This document shows positions 35,242-46,430 of a DNA stretch of 64,000 bases, one piece after another. Position 1 is the first letter of the stretch. Every line of letters begins with the position of its first letter. The notes under the pieces are model-generated. The model did no database searches. It saw only the letters and a program-made list of their open reading frames with translations, and was not told the origin of the DNA. Source of the DNA: Puia dinghuensis (GTDB lineage Bacteria > Bacteroidota > Bacteroidia > Chitinophagales > Chitinophagaceae); contig NZ_BMJC01000003.1 of assembly GCF_014642875.1 (NCBI RefSeq), positions 620,001 to 684,000 of the forward strand, in the 5' to 3' direction. A program made the translations under genes and the position numbers.

Positions 35242-37644
35242 ATGAACCGTATCATCAAAAAAGTGGCTGTGTTGGGTAGTGGCGTCATGGGTTCGCGGAT
35301 TGCCTGTCATTTCGCCGGCATCGGGGTTCAGACCTTATTGCTGGACATTGCGCCAAAAGAGTTGACCCCGGCGGAGTCGGCAAAGAAGCTGACACTGGAA
35401 CATCCGGCCGTCCGCAACCGGATTGTCAACGAGTCTCTCGCGGCAGCCCTCAAATCCAATCCCTCACCGGTGTATATGAAGGAGGTGGCTTCCAGGATCA
35501 AGACCGGGAATTTTACAGACGACTTGAAGAATATTGTCAGTTGCGACTGGGTCATCGAAGTGGTGGTCGAGCGGCTGGACATCAAACAGCAGATTTTTGC
35601 AGAAGTCGAGAAATACCGGAAGCCAGGGACGTTGATCACATCCAATACTTCCGGGATCCCCATCCACCTGATGGCTGAAGGCCGGAGCGAGGATTTTAAA
35701 AAACATTTCTGCGGAACCCATTTCTTCAATCCTCCCCGCTACCTGCGGCTGCTGGAGATAATCCCCACGCCTTATACGGATGAGGAAGTGACCCGCTTCC
35801 TGATGCATTATGGGGACCTTCACCTGGGCAAGACAACGGTATTGTGCAAGGATACCCCTGCCTTCATCGCCAACCGCGTGGGAGTCTACAGCGTGATGTC
35901 CATCTTTCATCTCGTTGACGAAATGGGGCTCACCATCGACGAGGTGGAAGCGCTGACGGGACCGCTGATCGGAAGACCCAAATCCGCTACTTTCCGCACC
36001 TCGGATGTGGTGGGTATTGACACGCTTGTCAAGGTGGCGAAGGGTGTCGCCGACAATTGCCCCAAGGATGAACAACGGGGGGCTTTCGCCATTCCGGCCT
36101 GGCTGGATAAGGTGGTCGCCAACAACTGGCTTGGGGATAAGACGGGGCAGGGTTTCTTTAAGAAGACAAAAGGAGCAGGTGGTGAAAAGGAAATTCTTAC
36201 CCTCAACCTGCAGACGATGGAATATGGCCCACGCCAGCGGCCAAAATTTGCTTCCGTGGAAGCGGCGAAAGCCGTCGACGATCTGTACACCCGGCTCCGG
36301 ATGTTAATGCAGGGCGCCGACAAGGCCGGCGAGTTCTGCCGGAAATTCCATTATGGGCTTTTCTCGTATGTCTCTCACCGTATCCCGGAGATCTCGGATG
36401 AGCTATACCGGGTTGACGATGCGATGATGGCGGGTTTTGGCTGGGAGATCGGCGCTTTTGAAAGCTGGGACGTGTTGGGCGTGGAGGCGGCAGCGAAGAA
36501 GATGAAGGAAGCAGGTTATAGCGTGGCGGGATGGGTGGATGAGATGCTTGCGGCGGGAATAAAAACCTTTTACAAAGTAGAGAATGGAAAGCGATTGTAC
36601 TATGACATCCCCAGCCGGCAGTATGTCGCGTTGCCCGGTGGGGAAGCTTTTTTGGTGATGAAGAATTTTGCAGGGCAGACGGTCTGGAAGAACAGCGCCT
36701 GCAATGTATATCATTTGGGTGACGATGTGCTGGGACTGGAATGGAACACCAAGATGGGCACCATCGGCGGGGAAGTGCTGGAAGGGATACAGCGGGGAAT
36801 AGGAATGGCGGAGGAAAAGTACAAGGGACTTGTCGTCGCCGGTGACGGGGCCAACTTCAGCGCGGGGGCGAATGTGGGATTGATCTTTATGCTGGCCATC
36901 GAACAGGACTACGATGAACTGGATATGGCAGTGAGGCAGTTTCAGCAGACGATGATGCGGGTGCGGTATTCGGCAGTGCCGGTGGTAGTGGCCCCGCATG
37001 GACTAACCCTTGGTGGCGCTTGTGAGATGAGTCTGCATGCCGACCGGGTTGTTCCGGCGGCGGAATCTTATATCGGGTTGGTCGAATTAGGCGTGGGGCT
37101 GATACCCGGCGGGGGTGGAACAAAAGAGTTCGCGCTCAGGGCCGCCGATGAGATGCATGATGGCGAGCCGGAGACGATCACGCTGAAAAACCGGTTCTTT
37201 ACGATTGCAACGGCCAAGGTGTCGACCTCCGCGTACGAGGCCTTCGACCTGGGCATCCTGAAAAAGGACAGGGATATCGTCAGTATCAACCAGGGCAGGA
37301 GGGTCGCAGAAGCCAAGAGTGCAGTGATCGAGCTATATAACGACGGTTATACCATGCCCGTGCTCCGAAAGGATGTCCGGGTTCTGGGGCGGAGCGCATT
37401 GGGTATGTTGTACTCCGGGATCCACTCGATGTGGCGGGGCCAGTATGCCACTGATCATGATGTAGTGGTCGCCAAAAAGCTGGCTTATGTTATGTGTGGC
37501 GGCGATCTCAGCGAACCCGCGTTGGTAAGCGAACAATATCTCCTCGACCTGGAGAGAGAAGCTTTTCTCAGTCTTTGCGGCGAAAAGAAGACACTCGAAC
37601 GTATACAAAGCGTACTCAAGGGTGGGAAGCCGGTACGGAATTGA
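35242..37644 (+). CDS. 3-hydroxyacyl-CoA dehydrogenase / enoyl-CoA hydratase fusion (FadN type)
   Basis: 800 residues. Order: NAD-binding domain with VAVLGSGVMGSRIACHFAG (GxGxxG at 12-17), the dehydrogenase C-terminal domain (about 190-400), then an enoyl-CoA hydratase/isomerase crotonase fold (about 450-700) with VVAGDGANFSAGANVGLIF and GLTLGGACEMSLHADRVVPAAESYIGLVELGVGLIPGGGGTKEF. Dehydrogenase before hydratase is the FadN/FadJ-like order of Bacillus and Bacteroidota, opposite to E. coli FadB. It catalyses the second and third steps of fatty-acid beta-oxidation. The thiolase and acyl-CoA dehydrogenase genes that often follow it are absent here; a metalloprotease gene follows instead after 25 bp. 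Confidence 0.93.
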   Translation: MNRIIKKVAVLGSGVMGSRIACHFAGIGVQTLLLDIAPKELTPAESAKKLTLEHPAVRNRIVNESLAAALKSNPSPVYMKEVASRIKTGNFTDDLKNIVSCDWVIEVVVERLDIKQQIFAEVEKYRKPGTLITSNTSGIPIHLMAEGRSEDFKKHFCGTHFFNPPRYLRLLEIIPTPYTDEEVTRFLMHYGDLHLGKTTVLCKDTPAFIANRVGVYSVMSIFHLVDEMGLTIDEVEALTGPLIGRPKSATFRTSDVVGIDTLVKVAKGVADNCPKDEQRGAFAIPAWLDKVVANNWLGDKTGQGFFKKTKGAGGEKEILTLNLQTMEYGPRQRPKFASVEAAKAVDDLYTRLRMLMQGADKAGEFCRKFHYGLFSYVSHRIPEISDELYRVDDAMMAGFGWEIGAFESWDVLGVEAAAKKMKEAGYSVAGWVDEMLAAGIKTFYKVENGKRLYYDIPSRQYVALPGGEAFLVMKNFAGQTVWKNSACNVYHLGDDVLGLEWNTKMGTIGGEVLEGIQRGIGMAEEKYKGLVVAGDGANFSAGANVGLIFMLAIEQDYDELDMAVRQFQQTMMRVRYSAVPVVVAPHGLTLGGACEMSLHADRVVPAAESYIGLVELGVGLIPGGGGTKEFALRAADEMHDGEPETITLKNRFFTIATAKVSTSAYEAFDLGILKKDRDIVSINQGRRVAEAKSAVIELYNDGYTMPVLRKDVRVLGRSALGMLYSGIHSMWRGQYATDHDVVVAKKLAYVMCGGDLSEPALVSEQYLLDLEREAFLSLCGEKKTLERIQSVLKGGKPVRN

Positions 37645-37669
37645 TACACGGGAATTAGTATATTGCGCC

Positions 37670-38341
37670 ATGGGCGAAGCTGAATTAAATACCTCTAAAC
37701 ACGAATTGACGATCAGGTCGCTGCTCTATTTCTACGGTGGCGCTGCCAACCAGGCACTGGCCATACAAATAGCCGATGATATCAGCACCGCCTGGAATGC
37801 TCCCCGCGGTCGCGTCCGCATCAGGAGGGAATGGTATGATGTGCAGTTCATCATCGAGGGGTATTACAAACCCGATCTGCAGCCGGCGGCAGTGTGGCAC
37901 AATACAGACCCGCGGCTGAACTTCTTCCGGGTGGAAGAATTCTCCTTACACGATATCTCATCTGTCGACGGATTAGGTTGTAATACGGGTTATTTCAAAT
38001 TGGGCAACCTGCTGAATCATTCTACCACCGCAGCTCACGAATACGGGCACACGCTGGGGCTGGATCATCCCCAGGACCTGGATATCCGTGGAAAGGGTCA
38101 GCCGGGTATCATGTATCCCCGCGGTACGCTCTGCGACCCGGAGTACCAGTATGATCCCGCTGCGCCGGCGGGTGGCCCGGGGGGCACGCTGAATCCCTTC
38201 AAGCGCCGGGTTCTGGAAAGCGATATTGCCGGGCTCCGGCTGTCACGGCTCTCTTTTGACAGCCAAAGTCTCTCCATCCTGGGGGAATTCTCTTCGCTTT
38301 ATCATCAGAAACATGAGGATGTCGGCCGGGTTATAGAATGA
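37670..38341 (+). CDS. M10 (matrixin)-like zinc metalloprotease
   Basis: 223 residues from the ATG at 37670 (the longer frame opens inside the fad gene). The full zinc site H123-E-x2-H127-x5-H133 (HEYGHTLGLDHP) is followed by a Met-turn at GIMYPRG (Met148), as in metzincins of the M10 class. The start MGEAELNTSKHELTIRSLLYFYGG has no signal peptide or membrane anchor, unusual for a matrixin; either it stays in the cytoplasm or leaves by another route. No propeptide cysteine switch is visible. It follows the FadN-type gene by 25 bp and converges on the epimerase gene 28 bp further on. Confidence 0.75.
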   Translation: MGEAELNTSKHELTIRSLLYFYGGAANQALAIQIADDISTAWNAPRGRVRIRREWYDVQFIIEGYYKPDLQPAAVWHNTDPRLNFFRVEEFSLHDISSVDGLGCNTGYFKLGNLLNHSTTAAHEYGHTLGLDHPQDLDIRGKGQPGIMYPRGTLCDPEYQYDPAAPAGGPGGTLNPFKRRVLESDIAGLRLSRLSFDSQSLSILGEFSSLYHQKHEDVGRVIE

Positions 38342-38369
38342 GGCGGCAGTGCGAGGGCCACCTGTGGCT

Positions 38370-39290
38370 TCAGTTCCGCGGCAGCAGCGCTGCCAGGGCT
38401 TTCTCTATGGAAGGATAGATAAACTGGAACCCGATGGACCGGACCTTTTCCGCACTCACCGTCGTACTCTTCAACACTTCGATGCTCATCTCCCCTATCA
38501 TTATCTTCAGCAGGAAAGAAGGAACATACACCGGGACAAAATACCGGCCCTTGAGTTGCCTGGCCAGGGCCAGGGTCAGCGTGCGGTTATCGACGGGCCG
38601 GGGGGCCACAGCATTGAAGACGCCGCTGCAATCGTCGTGTTCGATAGCATGGAGGTAGAGACGGCAGAGGTCTTCGATATGGATCCAGCTGGCTACTTGT
38701 TTGCCGCTGCCAAGAATAGCAGCCGCGCCAAAACGCAGGGGTTTACGAAACTCGACCAGGGCCCCGCCTTTTGTGCTGAGCGCGATACCTGTCCGAAAAA
38801 TAACGAGTCTTTTTCCCAGGGTCGCAACGGGGGCAATAGCTTCTTCCCAGCGGCGGCAGGTCTCGCCAAGGAAGGCGCCGTCGGCGGGGTCTGTTTCCTG
38901 GAATGGCCTTGGGTTGGGGATCACCGCGTCGGCGCCATACCAGCCGATGCCGGAAGCGCTGATGACGGCTTTGACTCGATTGGGGATGCCGGTAAGGGCT
39001 TGTACGAGCAGGGCGGCGCTTTTTGTACGGGATTCTTCTATTACTTTTTTCCTTTTGGCGCTCCATCGTTTGTCGGCAACGCCGGCGCCGGCAAGATGAA
39101 TGATGAAATCCGCCTCGCGGATGGCTTCGGGGTCGATGTAGCCCGTGTCGGGGTCCCAGCGGAAGGTATCCGGCTGGGAGGGAGCGGCGCCGCGAGACAA
39201 GATCATGACGCGGTGCCCCTTTTCGCGGAGCAGGGTGCTGAGGGCGGTGCCGATGAGGCCGGTGCCGCCAGTGATGAGGATGGTGGACAT
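38370..39290 (-). CDS. TIGR01777-family NAD(P)-dependent epimerase/oxidoreductase
   Basis: 306 residues. Extended short-chain dehydrogenase: glycine loop ITGGTGLIGTALSTLLRE (6-23), IIHLAGAGVADKRW, and the C-terminal DUF1731 region with FLLKIMIGEMSIEVLKSTTVSAEKV near residue 260. This is the YfcH/SDR39U1 family, conserved in bacteria and organelles, with no settled substrate. It is separated from the dcw cluster by the ftsZ terminator, so it is transcribed on its own from the short 39291-39307 region or by read-through. Confidence 0.9.
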   Translation of the reverse strand: MSTILITGGTGLIGTALSTLLREKGHRVMILSRGAAPSQPDTFRWDPDTGYIDPEAIREADFIIHLAGAGVADKRWSAKRKKVIEESRTKSAALLVQALTGIPNRVKAVISASGIGWYGADAVIPNPRPFQETDPADGAFLGETCRRWEEAIAPVATLGKRLVIFRTGIALSTKGGALVEFRKPLRFGAAAILGSGKQVASWIHIEDLCRLYLHAIEHDDCSGVFNAVAPRPVDNRTLTLALARQLKGRYFVPVYVPSFLLKIMIGEMSIEVLKSTTVSAEKVRSIGFQFIYPSIEKALAALLPRN

Positions 39291-39307
39291 GATGAGAGCA
39301 AGGTACC

Positions 39308-39336
39308 AAAAAAATCCCCCTGGAGACCCAGGGGGA
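39308..39336 (-). terminator. Terminator at the end of the dcw cluster
   Basis: Perfect 9-bp GC-rich stem tccccctgg / ccaggggga with a 4-base loop, followed on the minus strand by seven T. It lies about 45 bp after the ftsZ stop codon and marks the end of the division operon. Confidence 0.85.
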
Positions 39337-39380
39337 ATAAAACAACTAAAAACAAACTATCGTGTACGGGTTAGTACGGG

Positions 39381-41321
<1,941 letters not shown>

Positions 41322-41371
41322 AACAAAAAATTTAATAAATGAGATTTGCTTGCATAGGGTATGATCTTCAT

Positions 41372-42754
41372 TTATAACTGGTGATCTTCTTCTTCTTTAA
41401 ACAGGTCGATGATGCCGTCCTTGAATTTTCCCCAGAAATCCTTCACGCCTTTGCGGTTCCGAACGCGCTCGTGATGGAGTTGTTCTTCGGTTGCCGTTGC
41501 CTGATGGTTGACGGATTGGGTCTCGGCTTTTCTCAGGTTGTCGGGAACTTCCACTTTCCGGTATTGGTTTTCGAATTCCTTGCGGTTGTGTTCATAGTCG
41601 CTGTATCCTTTCAGAATAAGGCCGATACAAGTGGCATAAGTGGGTTTCGCCAGCTCTTCGATATGACCCGCTGCCAGATGCTCCGTCGGATAGCCGATGC
41701 GGGCATTGAGGCCGGTGATGTATTCCGTCAGCTGGATAAGGTGTCTCAGCTGGGAACCGCCGCCGGTCATCACAACACCGCCGTTGAGCATCCGGTTGTC
41801 GAGCCCCACCTGCTTGAGATGGTAGGTGACGAAGTCCATGATCTCGCTCATCCGGGCCTGGATGATATTGGCCAGGTTCTTTACGCTGATCTCCTTTGCC
41901 GGCATGCCGCGCAGCCCGGGGATGGTGATATAGGCATTGGCCTTTGCCTCATTGGACAACGCCGACCCGAATTGCACTTTCATCTGTTCGGCCTGGGTCT
42001 TGAGCACGCCCAATCCCGTCTTTATGTCGTTGGTGATGTTCTCACCACCGAAGGGGATAACAGCCGTATGCTTCAAGATTCCCTCATAGAATACAGCCAG
42101 GTCGGTTGTTCCGCCGCCGATGTCCACTATCGCTACACCCGCTTCGAGGTCTTCCTGACCCATGACAGCAGCAGCCGAGGCGAGAGGTTGCAGCACGAGG
42201 TCTTTTGTATGCAGGCTGCTCTTTTCCACGGCCCGGTTGATGTTGCGGATGGCGTTCTTGTCGCCGGTGATGATGTGGAAGTTGGCGCCGACCTTTACTC
42301 CGCCATAGCCGATGGGGTTGGGGATGTTCTGGAAGTTGTCGACGGTAAACTCCTGGGGGATGACGTCGATGATCTGGTCGCCGGCGGGAATGTAGGTTTT
42401 ATACTGGTCGGCAACCAGTTGATCTATCTCCCGGCGCGTGATCTCCTCATCCGTGTTTTGGCGGACGATGTCGCCCCGGGTCTGGAGGCTCTTAATATGA
42501 TGCCCGGCGATTCCGACATAAACTTCACTGATCTCCAGATTAGGGTTGGACGCATAACAATTGTCCAATGCCATTTGGATAGCTTTTATCGTCTCGTCGA
42601 TGTTCAGCACCTGGCCATGTTTTACTCCGTTGGAGTTGGCCCGGCCGAATCCCAATATCTCCAATTTGCCGTACTCGTTCTTGCGGCCTGCTATGGCAGC
42701 AATCTTCGTAGTACCGATATCGAGACCGACAATGATCGGTTGTTCCTGATTCAT
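41372..42754 (-). CDS. ftsA: Cell division protein FtsA
   Basis: 460 residues. Actin-like ATPase that anchors FtsZ to the membrane. Seen: phosphate-1 loop VGLDIGTTKIAA (8-19), the 1C domain region (about 85-165), phosphate-2 VDIGGGTTDLAVF (about 210-222), adenosine motif GGVVMTGGGSQLRHL (about 324-338). The C-terminal 80 residues are charged, with RNRKGVKDFWGKFKDGIIDLFKEEEDHQL at the end, an amphipathic helix suited to membrane binding. It lies 3 bp after ftsQ and 50 bp before ftsZ, so the three are translated from one message. Confidence 0.96.
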   Translation of the reverse strand: MNQEQPIIVGLDIGTTKIAAIAGRKNEYGKLEILGFGRANSNGVKHGQVLNIDETIKAIQMALDNCYASNPNLEISEVYVGIAGHHIKSLQTRGDIVRQNTDEEITRREIDQLVADQYKTYIPAGDQIIDVIPQEFTVDNFQNIPNPIGYGGVKVGANFHIITGDKNAIRNINRAVEKSSLHTKDLVLQPLASAAAVMGQEDLEAGVAIVDIGGGTTDLAVFYEGILKHTAVIPFGGENITNDIKTGLGVLKTQAEQMKVQFGSALSNEAKANAYITIPGLRGMPAKEISVKNLANIIQARMSEIMDFVTYHLKQVGLDNRMLNGGVVMTGGGSQLRHLIQLTEYITGLNARIGYPTEHLAAGHIEELAKPTYATCIGLILKGYSDYEHNRKEFENQYRKVEVPDNLRKAETQSVNHQATATEEQLHHERVRNRKGVKDFWGKFKDGIIDLFKEEEDHQL

Positions 42755-42757
42755 AGT

Positions 42758-43840
42758 TTAGTTTATTTTGTGAGTTGTTTTTTTACGGTTTTTGGGTGGC
42801 ATTATTGCCTTTGGTTTTGGGTGGTCAGTCGCGGCCGGGTGGCTGGTAGCAGCCGGATGGTCGCTGGTGACCGGGTGTTCGGGTACGGTGACGGAACTGT
42901 CTCCTGCATCGGGCACTAGATCGAGTGGTGTCAGGTTTTGTTCCGTCATCGTATTATGTTCTAACGGGCGGATATTCTGTTGACGAATGGTATCGGGTTG
43001 CAATTGCTGTGCCGACCTTATCATCTGCCGGATATTGTTCATTCCCTGGACAGAGTCATAACGCTGCTGCTCACTGCCTTTCTTTACTGCGACGATCTGT
43101 CCCGCATAGGAGACATCGATACGATCGTATTTATCGAAACCCGTCCGGCTGAGCACTTCTTTATAGAAGAGGAACAGCCGGTGAAACTTGGCGGAGATGT
43201 CGTTGCCATCGCCGAAGGTGATGCGGTGGTCGCCCACTTCCGGTTCCAGTTCGAAGCCTTTGTCCGGAGTGATGGCTACCTGTGCGATCTGGGCTGTCCA
43301 AAAGCTATCCCGGTGGATGAAACCGCTAAGATGGAGGATGGCCATCGTCAAGGCGCTGTCGCCGCCTTTGATCTTCTGACCAGGGTAACCGGTGAACACG
43401 GGGAGCCGCAACGGTAGTTTGTAGGGCAACTGTACCCCGTTGCTGTCGAGGTAGCAACTGCCGCCCTCCTGGAAAAAGACGCGGGCGACAGGCTCCCTTT
43501 CTACGACTTTTACCTGCAGAATACCATTATTATCAAAGAACAGCTGAGCCTCTTTTATCCATACATTTTTCGTCAGCGTTGCTTCCAGGCGGCGAAGGTC
43601 AAAGGATTGGATGGCCCTGTTCTGACCTTTTGCCGCGCCTGCCGAGGTGAGGATATCGGCGACACCCTGTTTGTCGATGAAGGGTGCGTCCGATGGCCCG
43701 GCGATCGTAATCCTGTAGCCTTTGCAGACGTTGCTGTTGCGGTAGCGAATGGCCGCGACGAGTAAGACCAGCATACCGGTGCCGGCTGCCATCCAGAAGA
43801 CGGCGGCTACTACTCGTTTGATATTTACTTTAACGGCCAT
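42758..43840 (-). CDS. ftsQ: Cell division protein FtsQ/DivIB
   Basis: 360 residues from the ATG at 43840; a GTG two codons earlier is weaker. Bitopic divisome protein: basic N-terminus, TM helix (about 12-32), POTRA-like domain starting YRITIAGPSDAPFIDKQGV, then the FtsQ beta domain (KNVWIKEAQLFFDNNGILQVKVVEREPVARVF). After about residue 265 there is an unstructured tail with an imperfect repeat (HPVTSDHPAATSHPAATDHP) and a basic end (PPKNRKKTTHKIN). This tail is longer than in E. coli FtsQ. The gene starts 93 bp after murC, with a hairpin in the gap. Confidence 0.9.
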   Translation of the reverse strand: MAVKVNIKRVVAAVFWMAAGTGMLVLLVAAIRYRNSNVCKGYRITIAGPSDAPFIDKQGVADILTSAGAAKGQNRAIQSFDLRRLEATLTKNVWIKEAQLFFDNNGILQVKVVEREPVARVFFQEGGSCYLDSNGVQLPYKLPLRLPVFTGYPGQKIKGGDSALTMAILHLSGFIHRDSFWTAQIAQVAITPDKGFELEPEVGDHRITFGDGNDISAKFHRLFLFYKEVLSRTGFDKYDRIDVSYAGQIVAVKKGSEQQRYDSVQGMNNIRQMIRSAQQLQPDTIRQQNIRPLEHNTMTEQNLTPLDLVPDAGDSSVTVPEHPVTSDHPAATSHPAATDHPKPKAIMPPKNRKKTTHKIN

Positions 43841-43863
43841 ATTCACAATTCAATTTGGTTGAG

Positions 43864-43898
43864 ACCCGCCCAACGGCCCAGCGGACCGTTAGACGGGT
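43864..43898. repeat. Intercistronic hairpin between murC and ftsQ
   Basis: acccgcccaacgg / ccgttagacgggt pair at 11 of 13 positions around loop CCCAGCGGA. It lies in one of the few real gaps of the dcw operon and may act as a processing or attenuation site. Confidence 0.45.
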
Positions 43899-43939
43899 AC
43901 AACTAGTGTCCGGGTAGATGAAACCTCGTACACAATGGG

Positions 43940-45310
43940 CTACACTTCCAGCAATTGCCGGATGGGTTCGATCAACATATCAATATCGCCTGCACCGGCC
44001 GTGATCAACAGCTGCGCCGTATCACGGTCACCGGCCTTTTCTTTTATCATTGCCAACACCTCCTGCTTGTCGGTAATGGTCACTTTTGCCTTTTTCATCA
44101 TCCCGGCAATCAACTCACTGGTCACCCCGGCAATAGGCTGCTCGCGGGCGGGGTAGATGGGCAGCAGGATCACCTCATCCGCTTCGTCAAGACTGGCGGC
44201 GAAGCCCTCGGCGAAATCACGGGTACGGGTAAAGAGGTGTGGCTGGAAGATGACGGTGCATTTCATTCCGCCGAACAATTCTTTTGCCCCGCTGATAAGC
44301 GCTTTCAACTCTTGCGGGTGATGCGCGTAATCATCGATATAGACCCGGTTAGGTTGTTTGATGATAAACTCAAAGCGTCTTTTTACCCCACGGAAGGCTG
44401 CAACGGCCTCCACTATCTTATCACCGGCTATGCCAAGACGATGGGCTATAGCGATTGCCGCAACGACATTTTCCACATTATGGCGGCCACCCATGGGCAG
44501 GACTACCTTGTCGATGCTCCAATCACTGCTCATCATCCGGAAGAGATAGTCCCCCTGGTCGATTCGAATTTCTGTAGCGTAGAAGTCCGCGCCGGGAGCC
44601 AGGCCATAGGTCAGATGGTGGTCGCCTTTTAAGTCCGCTCCCCGCGCCAACCCTTCTTTACTCAGCAGCAGCCCTCCCGGCTTCAGACAACCGGAGAACT
44701 CGATGAAGGCCTGCTGCACTGCTTCTGTGGTGCCGTAGATGTCGAGGTGATCGGCATCCATCGCAGTAATAACAGCTATGTCAGGACTCAGCCGCAAGAA
44801 ACTGCGGTCATATTCATCGGCTTCCACCACACAGACATTGCGCTCATCACTCCAGTAATTACTGTTATAATTCACCGCAATCCCACCCAGGAAAGCATTA
44901 CATCCATAGCCGGTATGCCGCAGGATATGGGCGATCATTGTCGTGATGGTCGTCTTGCCGTGTGTCCCGGCGACACAGATATTAAAAGAGCTACGGGTGA
45001 TGAGGCCCAGCACTTCGCTGCGTTTCAGGAGAGGCTTACCTTGTTGTTGGTAGTATACCAGCTCCTTGTGGTCAGCGGGTACTGCCGGGGTGTAAACCAC
45101 GAGATCGACATCCTTCGGAATCAGATCGAGGTTCTCTTCATAATGAACGGCGATGCCCTCCTGTTCAAGTTGATGCGTAAGCGAGGTAGCCGTCTTGTCA
45201 TATCCACTCACGGCCTTACCGTGGAATTTGAAATACCTCGCCAGTGCGCTCATCCCGATGCCGCCGATGCCGATGAAATAAACCGATCGTATATCCTTAA
45301 ATTCAACCAT
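43940..45310 (-). CDS. murC: UDP-N-acetylmuramate--L-alanine ligase
   Basis: 456 residues. Adds the first amino acid (L-Ala) to UDP-MurNAc using ATP in the cytoplasm. Seen: UDP-binding loop YFIGIGGIGMSALARYF (11-27), ATP P-loop GTHGKTT (115-121), VVEADEYDRSFLRL (about 172-185), DDYAHHPQEL (about 322-331), the conserved Mur ligase His-rich motif. Its start overlaps the end of murG by 8 bp, indicating translational coupling. Complete and typical. Confidence 0.96.
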   Translation of the reverse strand: MVEFKDIRSVYFIGIGGIGMSALARYFKFHGKAVSGYDKTATSLTHQLEQEGIAVHYEENLDLIPKDVDLVVYTPAVPADHKELVYYQQQGKPLLKRSEVLGLITRSSFNICVAGTHGKTTITTMIAHILRHTGYGCNAFLGGIAVNYNSNYWSDERNVCVVEADEYDRSFLRLSPDIAVITAMDADHLDIYGTTEAVQQAFIEFSGCLKPGGLLLSKEGLARGADLKGDHHLTYGLAPGADFYATEIRIDQGDYLFRMMSSDWSIDKVVLPMGGRHNVENVVAAIAIAHRLGIAGDKIVEAVAAFRGVKRRFEFIIKQPNRVYIDDYAHHPQELKALISGAKELFGGMKCTVIFQPHLFTRTRDFAEGFAASLDEADEVILLPIYPAREQPIAGVTSELIAGMMKKAKVTITDKQEVLAMIKEKAGDRDTAQLLITAGAGDIDMLIEPIRQLLEV

Positions 45311-46430
45311 TTCCTGCTTCTTTTTTTGCCGTTGGCGGGAGGGCGATCTCTTTTAGTATCTCTCCTGCGATGCGGTCGCCGGCGTCCGTGATGGCCAGCC
45401 GGCCGATATTTGTTTTCAGCGCCGTCTGCCACCCCGTGTCTTTGGACAACGCGAGAACGGTGTCGACTAACTTATCCTTCGCTTCACTATCTTTTACCAG
45501 GAGGCCGGCTTTCTTATTTACCAGGTTTTGCGCGTTTGCCGTCTGGTGGTCTTCCGCCGCAAAAGGGAAAGGCACGAACACAACGGGCTTTTGAACAACA
45601 CACAGTTCAGCGATGGACATGGCACCCGAGCGCGAGATCACGATATCTGCTGCTGCAAAGGCGTATTCCATTTGGGCGATGAAATCATGTGTCCAGATGT
45701 TACCGTGGCCGGCGCTAAGGCTTGCCGCCTGTTCGGCAAAAGGTTTACCCGTTTGCCAGATTAGCTGCAGTCCATTCTTTTCAAAGCCGTCGAGATGCGC
45801 GGCAATGGCTTCGTTGATACCTTTGGCGCCCAGCGATCCGCCAGTGGACAACACGGTTTGCTTTGCCGGGTCAAGCCCAAAGAACCGGATACCCTCTTCC
45901 CTGGTGACCTTGCTTTGTACGATGGTGCTGCGGACGGGATTGCCCACAACACTGATCCGGCCGGCTGGGAAGAATTTCTCCATACCGTCGGTGGCTACGA
46001 ATATATGCGTCGCTTTCTTTCCCAATAAGATGTTGCTCTTCCCCGCGAAAGAGTTGCTTTCATGGATGAAGGTGGGTATTCCTTTCGCCTGGGCAGAGCG
46101 CAGGACGGGGAAGCTCGAATAGCCGCCGACACCCACTACGGCATCGGGCATAAACGACCGTAGGATCCGGTTCACCTGGAAAAAGCTTTTTATCAGCTTA
46201 AAGGGAAGACCGATATTCTTTATCAAAGAGCTCCGGTTAAAGCCGGCGATGGTAATTCCCTCGATCTTATATCCGGCCTGGGGTACTTTCTCCATCTCCA
46301 TCTTTCCCTGCGCGCCCACGAACAGGATCTCGATAGAGGGGTCCTGCTGTTTCAATGCTCCCGCGATGGCAATGGCGGGAAAGATGTGACCACCTGTTCC
46401 GCCGCCTGCTATGATGATGCGTTTGTTCAT
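45303..46430 (-). CDS. murG: UDP-GlcNAc:lipid I N-acetylglucosaminyltransferase
   Basis: 375 residues. Membrane-associated GT-B glycosyltransferase that turns lipid I into lipid II. Seen: glycine loop IIIAGGGTGGHIFPA (5-19), VVGVGGYSSFPVL, and the donor-site region IVISRSGAMSIAELCVVQKPVVFVPFPFAAEDHQTANA (about 260-297). Overlaps: 4 bp with ftsW upstream and 8 bp with murC downstream. Confidence 0.96.
   Translation of the reverse strand: MNKRIIIAGGGTGGHIFPAIAIAGALKQQDPSIEILFVGAQGKMEMEKVPQAGYKIEGITIAGFNRSSLIKNIGLPFKLIKSFFQVNRILRSFMPDAVVGVGGYSSFPVLRSAQAKGIPTFIHESNSFAGKSNILLGKKATHIFVATDGMEKFFPAGRISVVGNPVRSTIVQSKVTREEGIRFFGLDPAKQTVLSTGGSLGAKGINEAIAAHLDGFEKNGLQLIWQTGKPFAEQAASLSAGHGNIWTHDFIAQMEYAFAAADIVISRSGAMSIAELCVVQKPVVFVPFPFAAEDHQTANAQNLVNKKAGLLVKDSEAKDKLVDTVLALSKDTGWQTALKTNIGRLAITDAGDRIAGEILKEIALPPTAKKEAGNG

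Noticed and set aside
41381-42919. Long plus-strand open frame of about 510 codons opposite ftsA
   Set aside because: It is the antisense of a highly conserved gene, has no start context or family resemblance, and follows from the codon use of ftsA. The same applies to 40359-41291 (opposite ftsZ), 60305-61672 (opposite atpD), 15591-16583 (opposite uvrA) and 22886-23848.
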